Part shown: positions 24,076-31,868 of the stretch, piece after piece
Layout of the letters: each line of letters begins with the position of its first letter
Numbering within the stretch: position 1 is the stretch's first letter
Origin: Belnapia mucosa
GTDB taxonomy: Bacteria; Pseudomonadota; Alphaproteobacteria; Acetobacterales; Acetobacteraceae
NCBI RefSeq assembly: GCF_016775475.1
Contig: NZ_JAEUXJ010000006.1
Span: 1 to 64,000, forward strand
DNA length: 64,000 bases
Direction: 5' to 3'
Position numbers and translations under genes: made by a program
The notes under the pieces: model-generated
The model's database searches: none
What the model was told of the DNA's origin: nothing
Seen by the model: the letters and a program-made list of their open reading frames with translations, nothing else

Positions 24076-24675
24076 CTACCCCGTGCGCGGCCAGTCTGTG
24101 GCCTCGCCGCGCGCAAGGGAAGCGCGGGGCTGCGCGGGGCGGTCGGCGGGCTGCTCCAGCCGTTCCAGCTGGCTGCGCGCATCGGGGCCCATCAGCCCGC
24201 GCATCACCCGCCGGAAACCCTCGACCGCGACCGGCCCGGCTTCCCGATAGGCGCGCATGACCCATTCGCGCTGCCGCTCGAACAGCCGCCGCTCCAGCGC
24301 CTCGCCTTTCGGCGTCAGGGAGAGCAAGCGCTGGCGGCGGTCGTTGCGGCCGGTGGATTGCAGGACATAGCCCTGCTCGACCAGCGGGGTCAGCACGCGG
24401 CCGAGCGACTGCTTGGTGATGCCGAGGATGCCGAGCAGGTCGCCCACCGTGATGCCCGGCCTTCGGCCGACGAAATGCAGCACCCGGTGATGCGCCCGGC
24501 CGAGATCGAGCTCGGCCAGGATCTGGTCGGCGCCGGCGGTGAAGTCGCGATAGCCGAAGAAGAGCAGGTCCTGGGCGAGGCGCAGCTCCTCCTCCCGCAG
24601 GAAGAGCAGGTTGCGGCCAGCGCCGACGGGGGCGGCAGTCGGCGGGCCGTCAGTCTGTTCCGGCATAGCTGGCAT
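24076..24675 (-). CDS. MarR-family transcriptional regulator
   Basis: A 199-residue winged-helix regulator. The MarR core spans about residues 45-155: ELDLGRAHHRVLHFVGRRPG, the recognition region GILGITKQSLGRVLTPLVEQ, and the wing with STGRNDRRQRLLSLTPKG (the D-x-R motif). A proline/arginine-rich tail follows. It probably binds the 177-base gap between itself and ilvE, where tandem GGGTCA repeats (24697-24708) sit beside a candidate -35 of ilvE. The start ATG at 24675 has a weak AAAGGG element; an in-frame ATG lies three codons in. Confidence 0.9.
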   Translation of the reverse strand: MPAMPEQTDGPPTAAPVGAGRNLLFLREEELRLAQDLLFFGYRDFTAGADQILAELDLGRAHHRVLHFVGRRPGITVGDLLGILGITKQSLGRVLTPLVEQGYVLQSTGRNDRRQRLLSLTPKGEALERRLFERQREWVMRAYREAGPVAVEGFRRVMRGLMGPDARSQLERLEQPADRPAQPRASLARGEATDWPRTG

Positions 24676-24696
24676 GCTGCCCTTTCAGGACATATT

Positions 24697-24738
24697 GGGT
24701 CAGGGTCATTGACACATTTTTCCGATCCAGTCTAGCTT
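24697..24738 (+). promoter_or_regulatory. Candidate ilvE promoter with tandem GGGTCA repeat
   Basis: TTGACA (24709-24714, perfect -35) is followed after 18 bases by TAGCTT (24733-24738) as a possible -10, about 115 bases before ilvE. Two adjoining GGGTCA hexamers (24697-24702, 24703-24708) end directly at the -35, a plausible place for the divergent MarR protein or another regulator to act. Confidence 0.45.
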
Positions 24739-24852
24739 GCCCCTGTCGAAGCAAGGAAATTGCGGAACAGACCGCCAGACTATCGCATCCTTTCAATACT
24801 CCGCTGCGCGCCACAAGCGACGCGGCCACGAAACCCCTGAAGGACGACCAGC

Positions 24853-25929
24853 ATGGCTGACTTCCCGATCACCCGCACAAGCACCCCGAAGCCGAAGCCG
24901 GATGAGGACAACCTCGCCTTCGGCCGCGCCCTGACGGACCATATGTTCCTGATGGACTATACCGAGGGGAAGGGCTGGCATTCGCCGCGGATCGTCCCCT
25001 ATGGCCCGATCCCGATGGATCCGGCGACGACGGTGCTGCATTACGGCCAGGCGGTGTTCGACGGGCTGAAGGCCTTCCGCGGCGCCGATGGCACCATCCG
25101 CCTGTTCCGCGCCGACCGACATGCGCAGCGCCTGAACACCTCGGCGACGATCATGTGCATGCCGGAGTTGCCGGTGGACATCATCCGGCAGAGCTTCGAC
25201 GCGCTGGTCTCGGTGGAGGCCGACTGGGTGCCGCGGCGCCCGGGCACCTCGCTCTATCTGCGCCCCTCGATCATCGCCACCGATGTGATGCTCGGCGTCC
25301 ATCCGGCGCATAGCTACCTTTATTTCCTCATCCTCTCGCCGGTCGGCGCCTATTACAAGGAAGGCGTGAAGCCAGTGAAGATCCTCGCCTCGGACACGCA
25401 TGTCCGGGCGGTGAAGGGCGGCCTCGGCGAGGCCAAGACGGCGGCCAATTACGCTGCGAGCCTGGCAGGCCAGCGCGATGCCGAGAAGGCCGGCTATACC
25501 CAGGTGCTCTATCTCGACGGCGTCCAGCGCAAATACCTCGACGAGGTGGGCACGATGAACATCATGCTCCGCATCGGCGACGAGGTGATCACCCCGCCGC
25601 TCGCCGGCACCATCCTCGATGGCGTGACGCGCAACAGCGCGCTGACGCTGCTGCGCGACTGGGGCCTCAAGGTCACCGAGCGGCCGATCTCGATCGATGA
25701 GGTGATGCAGGCCGGGCGCGACGGGACTCTGCGCGAGATGTGGGGCACGGGCACCGCCGCCGTGGTCTCGCCGGTCGGCACGCTCGGCTATCGCGGCGAG
25801 GACATCCTCATCAATGGCGGCGAGACGGGCGAGCTGACGCGCAAGCTCTATGACAGCATCACCGGCATCCAGTACGGGCGCAGCAACGATCCGCATGGCT
25901 GGACCAGCCGCGTGCCCGTGGCGGGCTAA
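24853..25929 (+). CDS. ilvE: Branched-chain amino acid aminotransferase
   Basis: A 358-residue fold-type IV PLP enzyme of the long (BCAT-like) form, last step of valine, leucine and isoleucine synthesis and first step of their breakdown. The PLP lysine lies in KGGLGEAKTAANYAASL, and DEVGTMNIM plus GTGTAAVVSPVG complete the cofactor and substrate site. The ATG is preceded by GAAGGACG eight bases upstream. It is divergent from a MarR-regulator-kinase set and followed after six bases by a LysE-type exporter, which may be cotranscribed. Confidence 0.95.
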   Translation: MADFPITRTSTPKPKPDEDNLAFGRALTDHMFLMDYTEGKGWHSPRIVPYGPIPMDPATTVLHYGQAVFDGLKAFRGADGTIRLFRADRHAQRLNTSATIMCMPELPVDIIRQSFDALVSVEADWVPRRPGTSLYLRPSIIATDVMLGVHPAHSYLYFLILSPVGAYYKEGVKPVKILASDTHVRAVKGGLGEAKTAANYAASLAGQRDAEKAGYTQVLYLDGVQRKYLDEVGTMNIMLRIGDEVITPPLAGTILDGVTRNSALTLLRDWGLKVTERPISIDEVMQAGRDGTLREMWGTGTAAVVSPVGTLGYRGEDILINGGETGELTRKLYDSITGIQYGRSNDPHGWTSRVPVAG

Positions 25930-25935
25930 ACGGGC

Positions 25936-26514
25936 ATGGAAGCCGCCTGGCTCGCCTCGGCCACCGGCTTCGCCCTGGCGATGTCGGCGACGCCAGGCCC
26001 CAACAATGCGATGGTCGCGGCCTCGGCGGTGAATTTCGGGCTGCGGCGGAGCCTGCCGCATATGCTCGGCGTCTCCATCGGCTTCCCGGCGATGCTGGTG
26101 CTGGTGGCGCTGGGGGCGGGGGAGGTGCTCGCCGCCTCGCCCGGCCTCCAGGCGGCGCTGCGCTGGGTGGGGGCGGCCTGGATGCTGTGGCTGGCCTGGA
26201 AGATCGCCACCGCGGCGCCGGCCGCACCGGGTGCGACGCCGCGTGGCCGGCCGCTGACGCTGCTGCAGGCGGCGCTGTTCCAATGGGTGAACCCCAAGGC
26301 CTGGGTCATCGCCGGGGCGGCCATCCTCGCCTATGGCGCTTCCCCGCTCCTGGCGGCGATCTTCGGCCTGGCCGCCTTCGGCAGCCTGCTGCTCTGGGCG
26401 CTGGTCGGGCTCGGCGCGGCGCGGGTGCTGCGGCGGCCGGGGGCGCTGGTCTGGTTCAACCGGGCGATGGCGGCGCTGCTGGTGCTGTCCCTGGTGCCGG
26501 TGCTGCGGGGCTGA
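25936..26514 (+). CDS. LysE-family amino acid/metabolite exporter
   Basis: A 192-residue membrane protein with about five to six hydrophobic helices. The LysE/RhtB signature is at the N-terminus (ATGFALAMSATPGPNNAMVAAS), and FQWVNPKAWVIA is the second family mark. Members export lysine, threonine, homoserine or related compounds. Sitting six bases after ilvE, it could relieve overflow of branched-chain amino acids; this is inference. It ends 31 bases before an acyl-CoA synthetase gene. Confidence 0.88.
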   Translation: MEAAWLASATGFALAMSATPGPNNAMVAASAVNFGLRRSLPHMLGVSIGFPAMLVLVALGAGEVLAASPGLQAALRWVGAAWMLWLAWKIATAAPAAPGATPRGRPLTLLQAALFQWVNPKAWVIAGAAILAYGASPLLAAIFGLAAFGSLLLWALVGLGAARVLRRPGALVWFNRAMAALLVLSLVPVLRG

Positions 26515-26545
26515 CATCCTTCCGCCCAAAGCGGGAGGAGATCGA

Positions 26546-28075
26546 ATGGCTGGATTCCAGCATGGCATGCCGGGGCCCTTCGCCGGGATGGACCTGCCCT
26601 GGCTGCTCGCGGCCAAGGCGCGGCAGCGGGGCGACCATCCCTTCCTGATCTGGGCCCCGGCTGAGGGACCCGATGAAATCTGGTCCTATGCCCGTTTCCA
26701 GGCCGAGGTCGGCCGGCTGGCGGCGGGGCTGGCGCGGCGCGGCATCGGCCCCGGCGATCCGGTCCTCATCCACCACGAGAATGCGCCCGCGTTGCTGCTG
26801 GCCTATTTCGCGCTCGCCGAGATCGGGGCGCTGGCAGTGCTGACCAATACCCGCGCGGCGCGGGATGAGCTGGCCTATTACGCCAGCCATTCCCGCAGCA
26901 TCGCCGCGATCACCCAGCCGAGCATGGCCGGGCTGGTGGCGGAGGCGGCGCCGGCCTTGCGCTTCCTCACCGTGACCGGCACCGCCGACTGGGAAGCGCT
27001 CTTCGCCGAATCCGCCGACCGGCCGCGGCGAGCGCCGGAGCCGGAGCGGCCGCTCTCCGTCCTCTACACCTCCGGCACCACCTCCCGCCCCAAGGGCGTG
27101 GTCTGGACCCATGCCAATGCGCTCTGGGCGGCGCGGGTGAATGCGGCGCATGAGGGGCTGGTGCCGGGGGATGTGCACCAGGTCTACCTCCCGCTCTTCC
27201 ATGCCAATGCGCTTGGCTATTCCATGCTGGCGACGCTCTGGGCCGGCGGGACGGTGGTCTTGCAGCCGAAGTGGTCCACCAGCCGCTTCTGGCCGGTGGC
27301 GCTGCGGCATCGCACGACCTGGGTCTCCTTCATCTGGTTCTCGCTGCGGGCGGTGCTGGAGGCGGAGATCCCGGCCGGCCATCACCTGCGGATGTTCGGC
27401 TTCGCCACCTCGGACCCGCCGGCGGCGGCGCGGCTGGGTGTGCCGGCGATCGGCTGGTGGGGCATGACGGAGACGATCAGCCACGGCATCGTCGGCAGCC
27501 TGCATGTGCCGAATCGGCCGGGCGCCATCGGCCGCGCCGCCCCGGAATACGACATCCGCATCCTGCGCGAGGATGGCAGCCCGGTCGCGCCGGGCGAGAC
27601 GGGGGCGCTGTTCTGCCGCGGCGTGCGCGGCGTCTCCATGTTCCTCGAATATCTGCACGACCCAGCGGCGACGGCGGCGGCCTTCGATGCCGAGGGCTGG
27701 TTCGACACTGGCGACCTGGTGACGCTGCTCGATGACGGCTCCATCCAATTCGCCGACCGGGCCAAGGACATGCTGAAGGTCGGCGCGGAGAATGTCGCCG
27801 CCTCGGAGATCGAGCGGGTGGTGCTGGGCGTCGCCGGCGTGCGGGAGGCAGCGGTGGTCGGCCGCCCGCATCCGATGCTGGACGAGGTGCCGGTCGCCTT
27901 CGTGACCTTGGCCGAGGGCGTGGATGCGGCGGCGCTGCCGGAGGCGGTGATCGCCGCCTGCCGCGCCGCGCTGGCCGATTTCAAGGTGCCGCGGGAGGTG
28001 CTGGTGATCGAGGACATGCCGCGGGCGACGCTCGAGAAGATCGCCAAGGCGGAGCTGCGGCGGCGGCTCCGGTAG
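26546..28075 (+). CDS. AMP-dependent acyl-CoA synthetase/ligase (CaiC-like)
   Basis: A 509-residue adenylate-forming enzyme. The P-loop-like LYTSGTTSRPKGVVWTH, the A5 motif GWWGMTET, the A7 motif GWFDTGDLV, the A8 stretch (DRAKDMLKVGAENVAASEIE) and a C-terminal catalytic lysine in LEKIAKAEL are all present. It activates a carboxylic acid to acyl-AMP and then acyl-CoA; the overall look is that of crotonobetaine/carnitine- or long-chain-acid ligases, but the substrate cannot be read from sequence. The ATG at 26546 has a GGGAGGAG site. Its last 95 bases overlap the convergent membrane-protein gene. Confidence 0.92.
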   Translation: MAGFQHGMPGPFAGMDLPWLLAAKARQRGDHPFLIWAPAEGPDEIWSYARFQAEVGRLAAGLARRGIGPGDPVLIHHENAPALLLAYFALAEIGALAVLTNTRAARDELAYYASHSRSIAAITQPSMAGLVAEAAPALRFLTVTGTADWEALFAESADRPRRAPEPERPLSVLYTSGTTSRPKGVVWTHANALWAARVNAAHEGLVPGDVHQVYLPLFHANALGYSMLATLWAGGTVVLQPKWSTSRFWPVALRHRTTWVSFIWFSLRAVLEAEIPAGHHLRMFGFATSDPPAAARLGVPAIGWWGMTETISHGIVGSLHVPNRPGAIGRAAPEYDIRILREDGSPVAPGETGALFCRGVRGVSMFLEYLHDPAATAAAFDAEGWFDTGDLVTLLDDGSIQFADRAKDMLKVGAENVAASEIERVVLGVAGVREAAVVGRPHPMLDEVPVAFVTLAEGVDAAALPEAVIAACRAALADFKVPREVLVIEDMPRATLEKIAKAELRRRLR

Positions 28076-29348
28076 CGGGCCGCAGCACCAGCAGCGCCGC
28101 CAGCGGCAGCAGCCAGGCGAGGCGCGCGCCATAGCGGTCATGCGGGCCGGAGAGCCCGCCGGTGACCAGCGCGTTCACCGCGATGCCGGCCAGCACACAC
28201 AGCACGAGGCCGAGCCGCGGCGCATCCCCCGCCCGCGCCGCCCACCAGCCGCCGAGCAGCGTCCCGCCGAGCCCCGCCAGCAACACCAGCGGATGCAGGA
28301 TCAGGAAAGGCGCGGCCACGAGCGGCAGCACCCCGCGCGCCTGCAGGCCGGCGGCGAAGCGCGCCCCCTCGGCTGCCGGGAAGCCGAGCGCCAATTGCTT
28401 GCCGACCGAGCCAGCGAGATTCTCCGGTCCCAGCGTGTCGCCGACGCGGTTGCGCAGCAGCTGCCGTCCGCCATTCGCCAGCACCGCCCGCAGCACGCCC
28501 AAGGGCTCGCGCCGCAGGGTCTCGGCAAGGATGGCGGCGGCCTCCGGCGTAAGGCCGATCGGGCCGCCGGGATGGGTCCAGACCGGGCCCTCGCCGGACC
28601 AGAGGAATTCATCCGAGTCCTCCGGCAGGCGCCCGGCCCAGCGGCAGAGATGCCAGCCCGCCTCCGGGCAGCGCGCGGCGATGGTCCGCACGGCGGGGCC
28701 ATCCGCCACCAGCCGGGCGAGGGGGAAGACGGCGCCATAGGGCGAGAGGGCGAAGCGCCCATGCAGCGCGAGATTGCCGAGCGGCACCAGCAGCAGCGCG
28801 GCGGCGAGCGGGACGGCGCAGCGCAGCGCGGCCCTCCCGCGCCAGGCCATCATTAGCAGGACCAGCGCCGCACCGAGCGGCAGATGCGAGGGATGCGCCG
28901 CCATGGCGAAGGCGGCGAGCGTCTGCAGGCCGAGCCGCTCGCCGCGCCCCAGCCGCTCCGACGCGGCACCGAGCAGGGCGAGGGCCAGCACCAGGCAGGG
29001 CGCCAGGATATCCGGCAGCAGCAGGCCCGCGAACCAGGGCGCCGCGCTGCCGGCGGCGAGCCCGGCGCAGACCAGCAGCAGGAACCCCGCCCCCGCCTGT
29101 CCGGCGACGACCCGCGCCGCCAGCCCGATCAGCCAGGCGAGCAGCAGCGCCTGTGCCAGGAGCGGCAGCCAGAGCGTCCATCCCGCGCCCAGCGCGCCGA
29201 GCGCCAGCCCATAGGCCGGCGGCTTGTCCCAGACCGGCCAGCCCTCGGCGGTCAGGGCCAGGAAGGCGCCGGTATCGCTGAAGACCAGCGGGTAGTGGTT
29301 CAGCAGCGCCGGCCAGGCGAGCAGCAGCGCGGCGACCGCCAGCCTCAC
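27981..29348 (-). CDS. Polytopic integral membrane protein of unknown function
   Basis: A 455-residue protein with roughly ten hydrophobic helices. The N-terminal LLNHYPLVFSDTGAFLAL resembles a motif in uncharacterised glycosyltransferase-like membrane proteins, but I cannot assign a reaction. The start is a GTG at 29348 overlapping the VOC gene stop (GTGA); the open frame upstream of it is a shadow of the VOC gene. The stop lies inside the acyl-CoA ligase gene on the other strand, so the last ~30 residues (Ala/Pro/Ser-rich) are encoded opposite the ligase 3' end. That tail may be a poorly conserved extension. Confidence 0.6.
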   Translation of the reverse strand: MRLAVAALLLAWPALLNHYPLVFSDTGAFLALTAEGWPVWDKPPAYGLALGALGAGWTLWLPLLAQALLLAWLIGLAARVVAGQAGAGFLLLVCAGLAAGSAAPWFAGLLLPDILAPCLVLALALLGAASERLGRGERLGLQTLAAFAMAAHPSHLPLGAALVLLMMAWRGRAALRCAVPLAAALLLVPLGNLALHGRFALSPYGAVFPLARLVADGPAVRTIAARCPEAGWHLCRWAGRLPEDSDEFLWSGEGPVWTHPGGPIGLTPEAAAILAETLRREPLGVLRAVLANGGRQLLRNRVGDTLGPENLAGSVGKQLALGFPAAEGARFAAGLQARGVLPLVAAPFLILHPLVLLAGLGGTLLGGWWAARAGDAPRLGLVLCVLAGIAVNALVTGGLSGPHDRYGARLAWLLPLAALLVLRPATGAAAAAPPWRSSRASPAACPRSPAPPAAP

Positions 29349-29728
29349 CCCGCCGGGGCGGCGAAGAGTTCGACCACATTGCCCTCCGGGTCGGAGAGGC
29401 GCAGCAGCCGCGGCGGGGCGCCGGTCGGGCCGGGCGCATCCAGCACCGCGACCCGCAAGGTCAGCATGCGGCGATAAAGCCGGTCCAGCTCGGCATCCGC
29501 GATCGGGAAGGCGAGCAGGATGCCGGCATCGGATTGGCCGAAGGGAAACAGCACGTCGCCGCGCTGGCGCAGCACCAGCTCCACCACGCCGAGCGAGAAG
29601 CGCAGCGAGGAATCGCCGGCGCTGAGCGGCAGGCCGAGGATCCGGCCGTAGAAGTCCCGCAGCCGGCGCGGGTCGCGGCAGGGCAGCTCCACCCGGGCGA
29701 GCGGCCCGAGCGCCGAGCCGGAGTTCAA
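29345..29728 (-). CDS. VOC (glyoxalase/bleomycin-resistance) family protein
   Basis: A 127-residue single VOC domain: ARVELPCRDPRRLRDFYGRILGLPL at the N-terminus and LRLSDPEGNVVELF at the C-terminus, the second containing the usual metal-ligand glutamate; the first strand has Glu where many enzymes have His. Substrate unknown. The start is a TTG overlapping the moaE stop (TTGA), so it is coupled to the moaD-moaE pair, and its own stop overlaps the following membrane-protein start. Confidence 0.8.
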   Translation of the reverse strand: MNSGSALGPLARVELPCRDPRRLRDFYGRILGLPLSAGDSSLRFSLGVVELVLRQRGDVLFPFGQSDAGILLAFPIADAELDRLYRRMLTLRVAVLDAPGPTGAPPRLLRLSDPEGNVVELFAAPAG

Positions 29729-30180
29729 GCTGGGGCCCAGCGGGCGGTGGCGGCGTCATCCTCTGCCTTGGCCTCCACCCAGCGGGCGGTGCCGTCGGCC
29801 CATTCCTCGCGCTTCCAGAAGGGGGCGCCGGTCTTCAGCCAGTCGATCAGGAAGGCGCAGCTCTCGAGCGCGGCGGCGCGATGCGAGGAGGCGGTGAGCA
29901 CCAGCACGATCGGCGCGCCGGGCGGCAGGCGGCCGACCCGGTGGATCACGGTGCAGCCGAGCAGCGGCCAGCGCCCGGCGGCTTCCTGGGCAATGCGGTC
30001 GATCGCCCGTTCGGTCATGCCCGGATAGTGTTCCAGGACCATCGCCGCCAGGCCGTCATCGGCGCGGCAGAGGCCGACGAAGCTGGCGAGGCCACCGACA
30101 TCCGTGCGGCCCGCGGTGAGGCGGGCCGATTCGGCGCCCAGGTCGAAGGGCGCCTCCTGGATGGCGATGCGCGGCGTCAT
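29725..30180 (-). CDS. moaE: Molybdopterin synthase catalytic subunit MoaE
   Basis: A 151-residue large subunit of molybdopterin synthase, which adds the dithiolene sulfurs to cyclic pyranopterin. Typical segments are GGLASFVGLCRADD, LEHYPGMTERAIDRI, VIHRVGRLPPGAPIVLVLTAS, SSHRAAALESCAFLIDWLK and the catalytic-lysine region KTGAPFWKREEW. It overlaps the moaD stop (ATGA). Together with mobB and moeA 8-10 kb away it supplies cofactor for molybdoenzymes such as the formate dehydrogenase. moaD-moaE next to pgsA-uvrC is a common alphaproteobacterial order. Confidence 0.95.
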   Translation of the reverse strand: MTPRIAIQEAPFDLGAESARLTAGRTDVGGLASFVGLCRADDGLAAMVLEHYPGMTERAIDRIAQEAAGRWPLLGCTVIHRVGRLPPGAPIVLVLTASSHRAAALESCAFLIDWLKTGAPFWKREEWADGTARWVEAKAEDDAATARWAPA

Positions 30181-30428
30181 CCGCCCGTCACCGGTGGAAA
30201 GAAGGCAATCTCGTCATTCGCCGCCACGGGATGATCGGGGCCGGCGAAATCCTGGTTCACCGCGGCACGGATGGTGCGCGGATTGGCGAAGGCGCTGGCA
30301 TGGCCGGGGCTGCGCGCCGAAAGCCAGGCGATCAGGCCGGCGACGTCGCGCACCGTCTCGGGCGGCGCGACCTCCTCCTCGGCCATGCCGACCCGCTGCC
30401 GCACCCAGGCGAAATAGAGCACCCGCAT
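30177..30428 (-). CDS. moaD: Molybdopterin synthase sulfur carrier subunit MoaD
   Basis: An 83-residue ubiquitin-like sulfur carrier. The C-terminal Gly-Gly (PPVTGG) is the site of adenylation and thiocarboxylate formation, and VLYFAWVRQRVG with AVNQDF and DEIAFFPPV are the usual family parts. It feeds sulfur to MoaE, whose start overlaps its stop. It begins eight bases after the lipoprotein gene ends. Confidence 0.94.
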   Translation of the reverse strand: MRVLYFAWVRQRVGMAEEEVAPPETVRDVAGLIAWLSARSPGHASAFANPRTIRAAVNQDFAGPDHPVAANDEIAFFPPVTGG

Positions 30429-30436
30429 CGGGCGGC

Positions 30437-31123
30437 CTATCGCGGCGACGGAACGGTCGTCACCTGGCCGTTCGGACCGATGAGGGTGGTGGTGTTGCCG
30501 TCATTGTGCAGCGTGCCGGTGCTGCCATTGGGCGCGATATAGCCCTGCACGCGGTCGGTGCCGCCGGTGCTGGTGACCGGGCCACGCGGGGTCTGCACCA
30601 CGCGCCCCTCGTTGCGCGGCGAGGGCGGGGCATTCGCGCCGGCCGGCGAGGGATAGACCGGGAAGCGCGGCGGGTCATTCGGCTGGAGCGCCGGCGGGGG
30701 CATGCTGCTGCTGCTGTTGATGCCGGCCGGCGCCGTGGGCGGGGCCGGCGGATCGGTGGGCTGCCAAGTGGAGCGGCCGGCCGGGCCCGACATCCGGTCC
30801 AGCTCGCCCGGGCGATAGGTCGGGATGTTGCGCATGGCCGCATCCGGATTGGCCAGCGTCGCGCGCGGGCCTTCCTGGGCGGGCCAGACATTGCCCGGCT
30901 CGACCTGGAGCGTGGCGAGCCGCGGCTGCTCGCCGCGGAGGCGGGCGACGGTCTCGCTCTCCTGGGGCGGCGTCGCCTCCATCCGGCCCCAGGGCGCGCC
31001 GATGGCGTCGCCGGCATTGGTGATGCCGTTCACGGCCTGGTAGCTGGCCCGGTTGGCCCAGCCGCAGCCGCCGAGCAGCGCCGCGAGGCCGAGCGCCGCC
31101 GCCGAGGGGAGGATCCGTCGCAT
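30437..31123 (-). CDS. Proline/asparagine-rich lipoprotein, function unknown
   Basis: A 228-residue predicted lipoprotein. The signal MRRILPSAAALGLAALLGGC has a lipobox (LGGC, Cys20). The mature part is low-complexity, rich in Pro, Asn, Gly and Thr, with a C-terminal beta-like segment (TGTLHNDGNTTTLIGPNGQVTTVPSP). The open frame extends to 31219, but the ATG at 31123 gives the proper signal peptide. No enzymatic motif. It sits between pgsA and moaD. An outer-membrane or periplasmic structural role is only a guess. Confidence 0.75.
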   Translation of the reverse strand: MRRILPSAAALGLAALLGGCGWANRASYQAVNGITNAGDAIGAPWGRMEATPPQESETVARLRGEQPRLATLQVEPGNVWPAQEGPRATLANPDAAMRNIPTYRPGELDRMSGPAGRSTWQPTDPPAPPTAPAGINSSSSMPPPALQPNDPPRFPVYPSPAGANAPPSPRNEGRVVQTPRGPVTSTGGTDRVQGYIAPNGSTGTLHNDGNTTTLIGPNGQVTTVPSPR

Positions 31124-31215
31124 GGTCGACTCCTGAAGCCTGGCCGGGCTGGTCCCGGCGCGGGCAATGCTGGAAAGATGCGCCGCCCTCGCACCAGTCT
31201 CAAGGGGCGCGAGGC

Positions 31216-31818
31216 TCACGGACGGGTGGCGGGCTCCGGCCGGCCCGGCGGCGGGGCGGCGCTACGCAGCCCGGCGCGGAGATAGTCCCAACCGGTGACG
31301 AGGGTGAGCGCCGCCGCGGTCCAGAGCATCGCCTCGCCGATCAGCGCGACCGGCAGGAAGGAGAGGTGGAAGATCGTGGCACCGGTCTCGCCGGCGATCA
31401 GCGTGCCGAGCGCGCCCATCTGGAAGCCGGTCTTCCATTTGGCCAGCCGGGTGACCGGCAGGCCGATGCGGAGCTCGGCGAGGAATTCGCGGAGGCCCGA
31501 GACCAGGATCTCCCGCAGCATGATGAGGATGGCGGGGTAGAGCGAGAGGCCGGGCAGCCGGCCGAGCCCGGCCAGCAGCATCAGCGCCGCGGCGACCAGC
31601 AGCTTGTCGGCGATGGGGTCGAGCATGCGGCCGAAGCCGGAGATGGATTTCCGCTGCCTCGCGATCTTGCCGTCGAAATAGTCGGTGATGGCGGCCGCCG
31701 AGAAGACGCAGCAGGCGGCGGCATCGGTCAGGGGCGTACGCAGCGCGACCAGCAGCACCAGCAGCGGGATGGCCGCGATGCGCGACAGCGTCAGCAGGTT
31801 CGGCAGGTCGGTGGGCAT
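31216..31818 (-). CDS. pgsA: CDP-diacylglycerol-glycerol-3-phosphate 3-phosphatidyltransferase
   Basis: A 200-residue inner-membrane enzyme making phosphatidylglycerophosphate, the committed step to phosphatidylglycerol and cardiolipin. The CDP-alcohol phosphotransferase motif D-x2-D-G-x2-A-R-x8-G-x3-D-x3-D is complete (DYFDGKIAR, then GRMLDPIAD). The N-terminus LPNLLTLSRIAAIP is typical. It follows uvrC by 50 bases on the same strand. Confidence 0.95.
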   Translation of the reverse strand: MPTDLPNLLTLSRIAAIPLLVLLVALRTPLTDAAACCVFSAAAITDYFDGKIARQRKSISGFGRMLDPIADKLLVAAALMLLAGLGRLPGLSLYPAILIMLREILVSGLREFLAELRIGLPVTRLAKWKTGFQMGALGTLIAGETGATIFHLSFLPVALIGEAMLWTAAALTLVTGWDYLRAGLRSAAPPPGRPEPATRP

Positions 31819-31868
31819 GTCGGCGCAGTCATGGCCGAGCGGCGGGCGCGGGGCAAGCCTCGGGAGGC

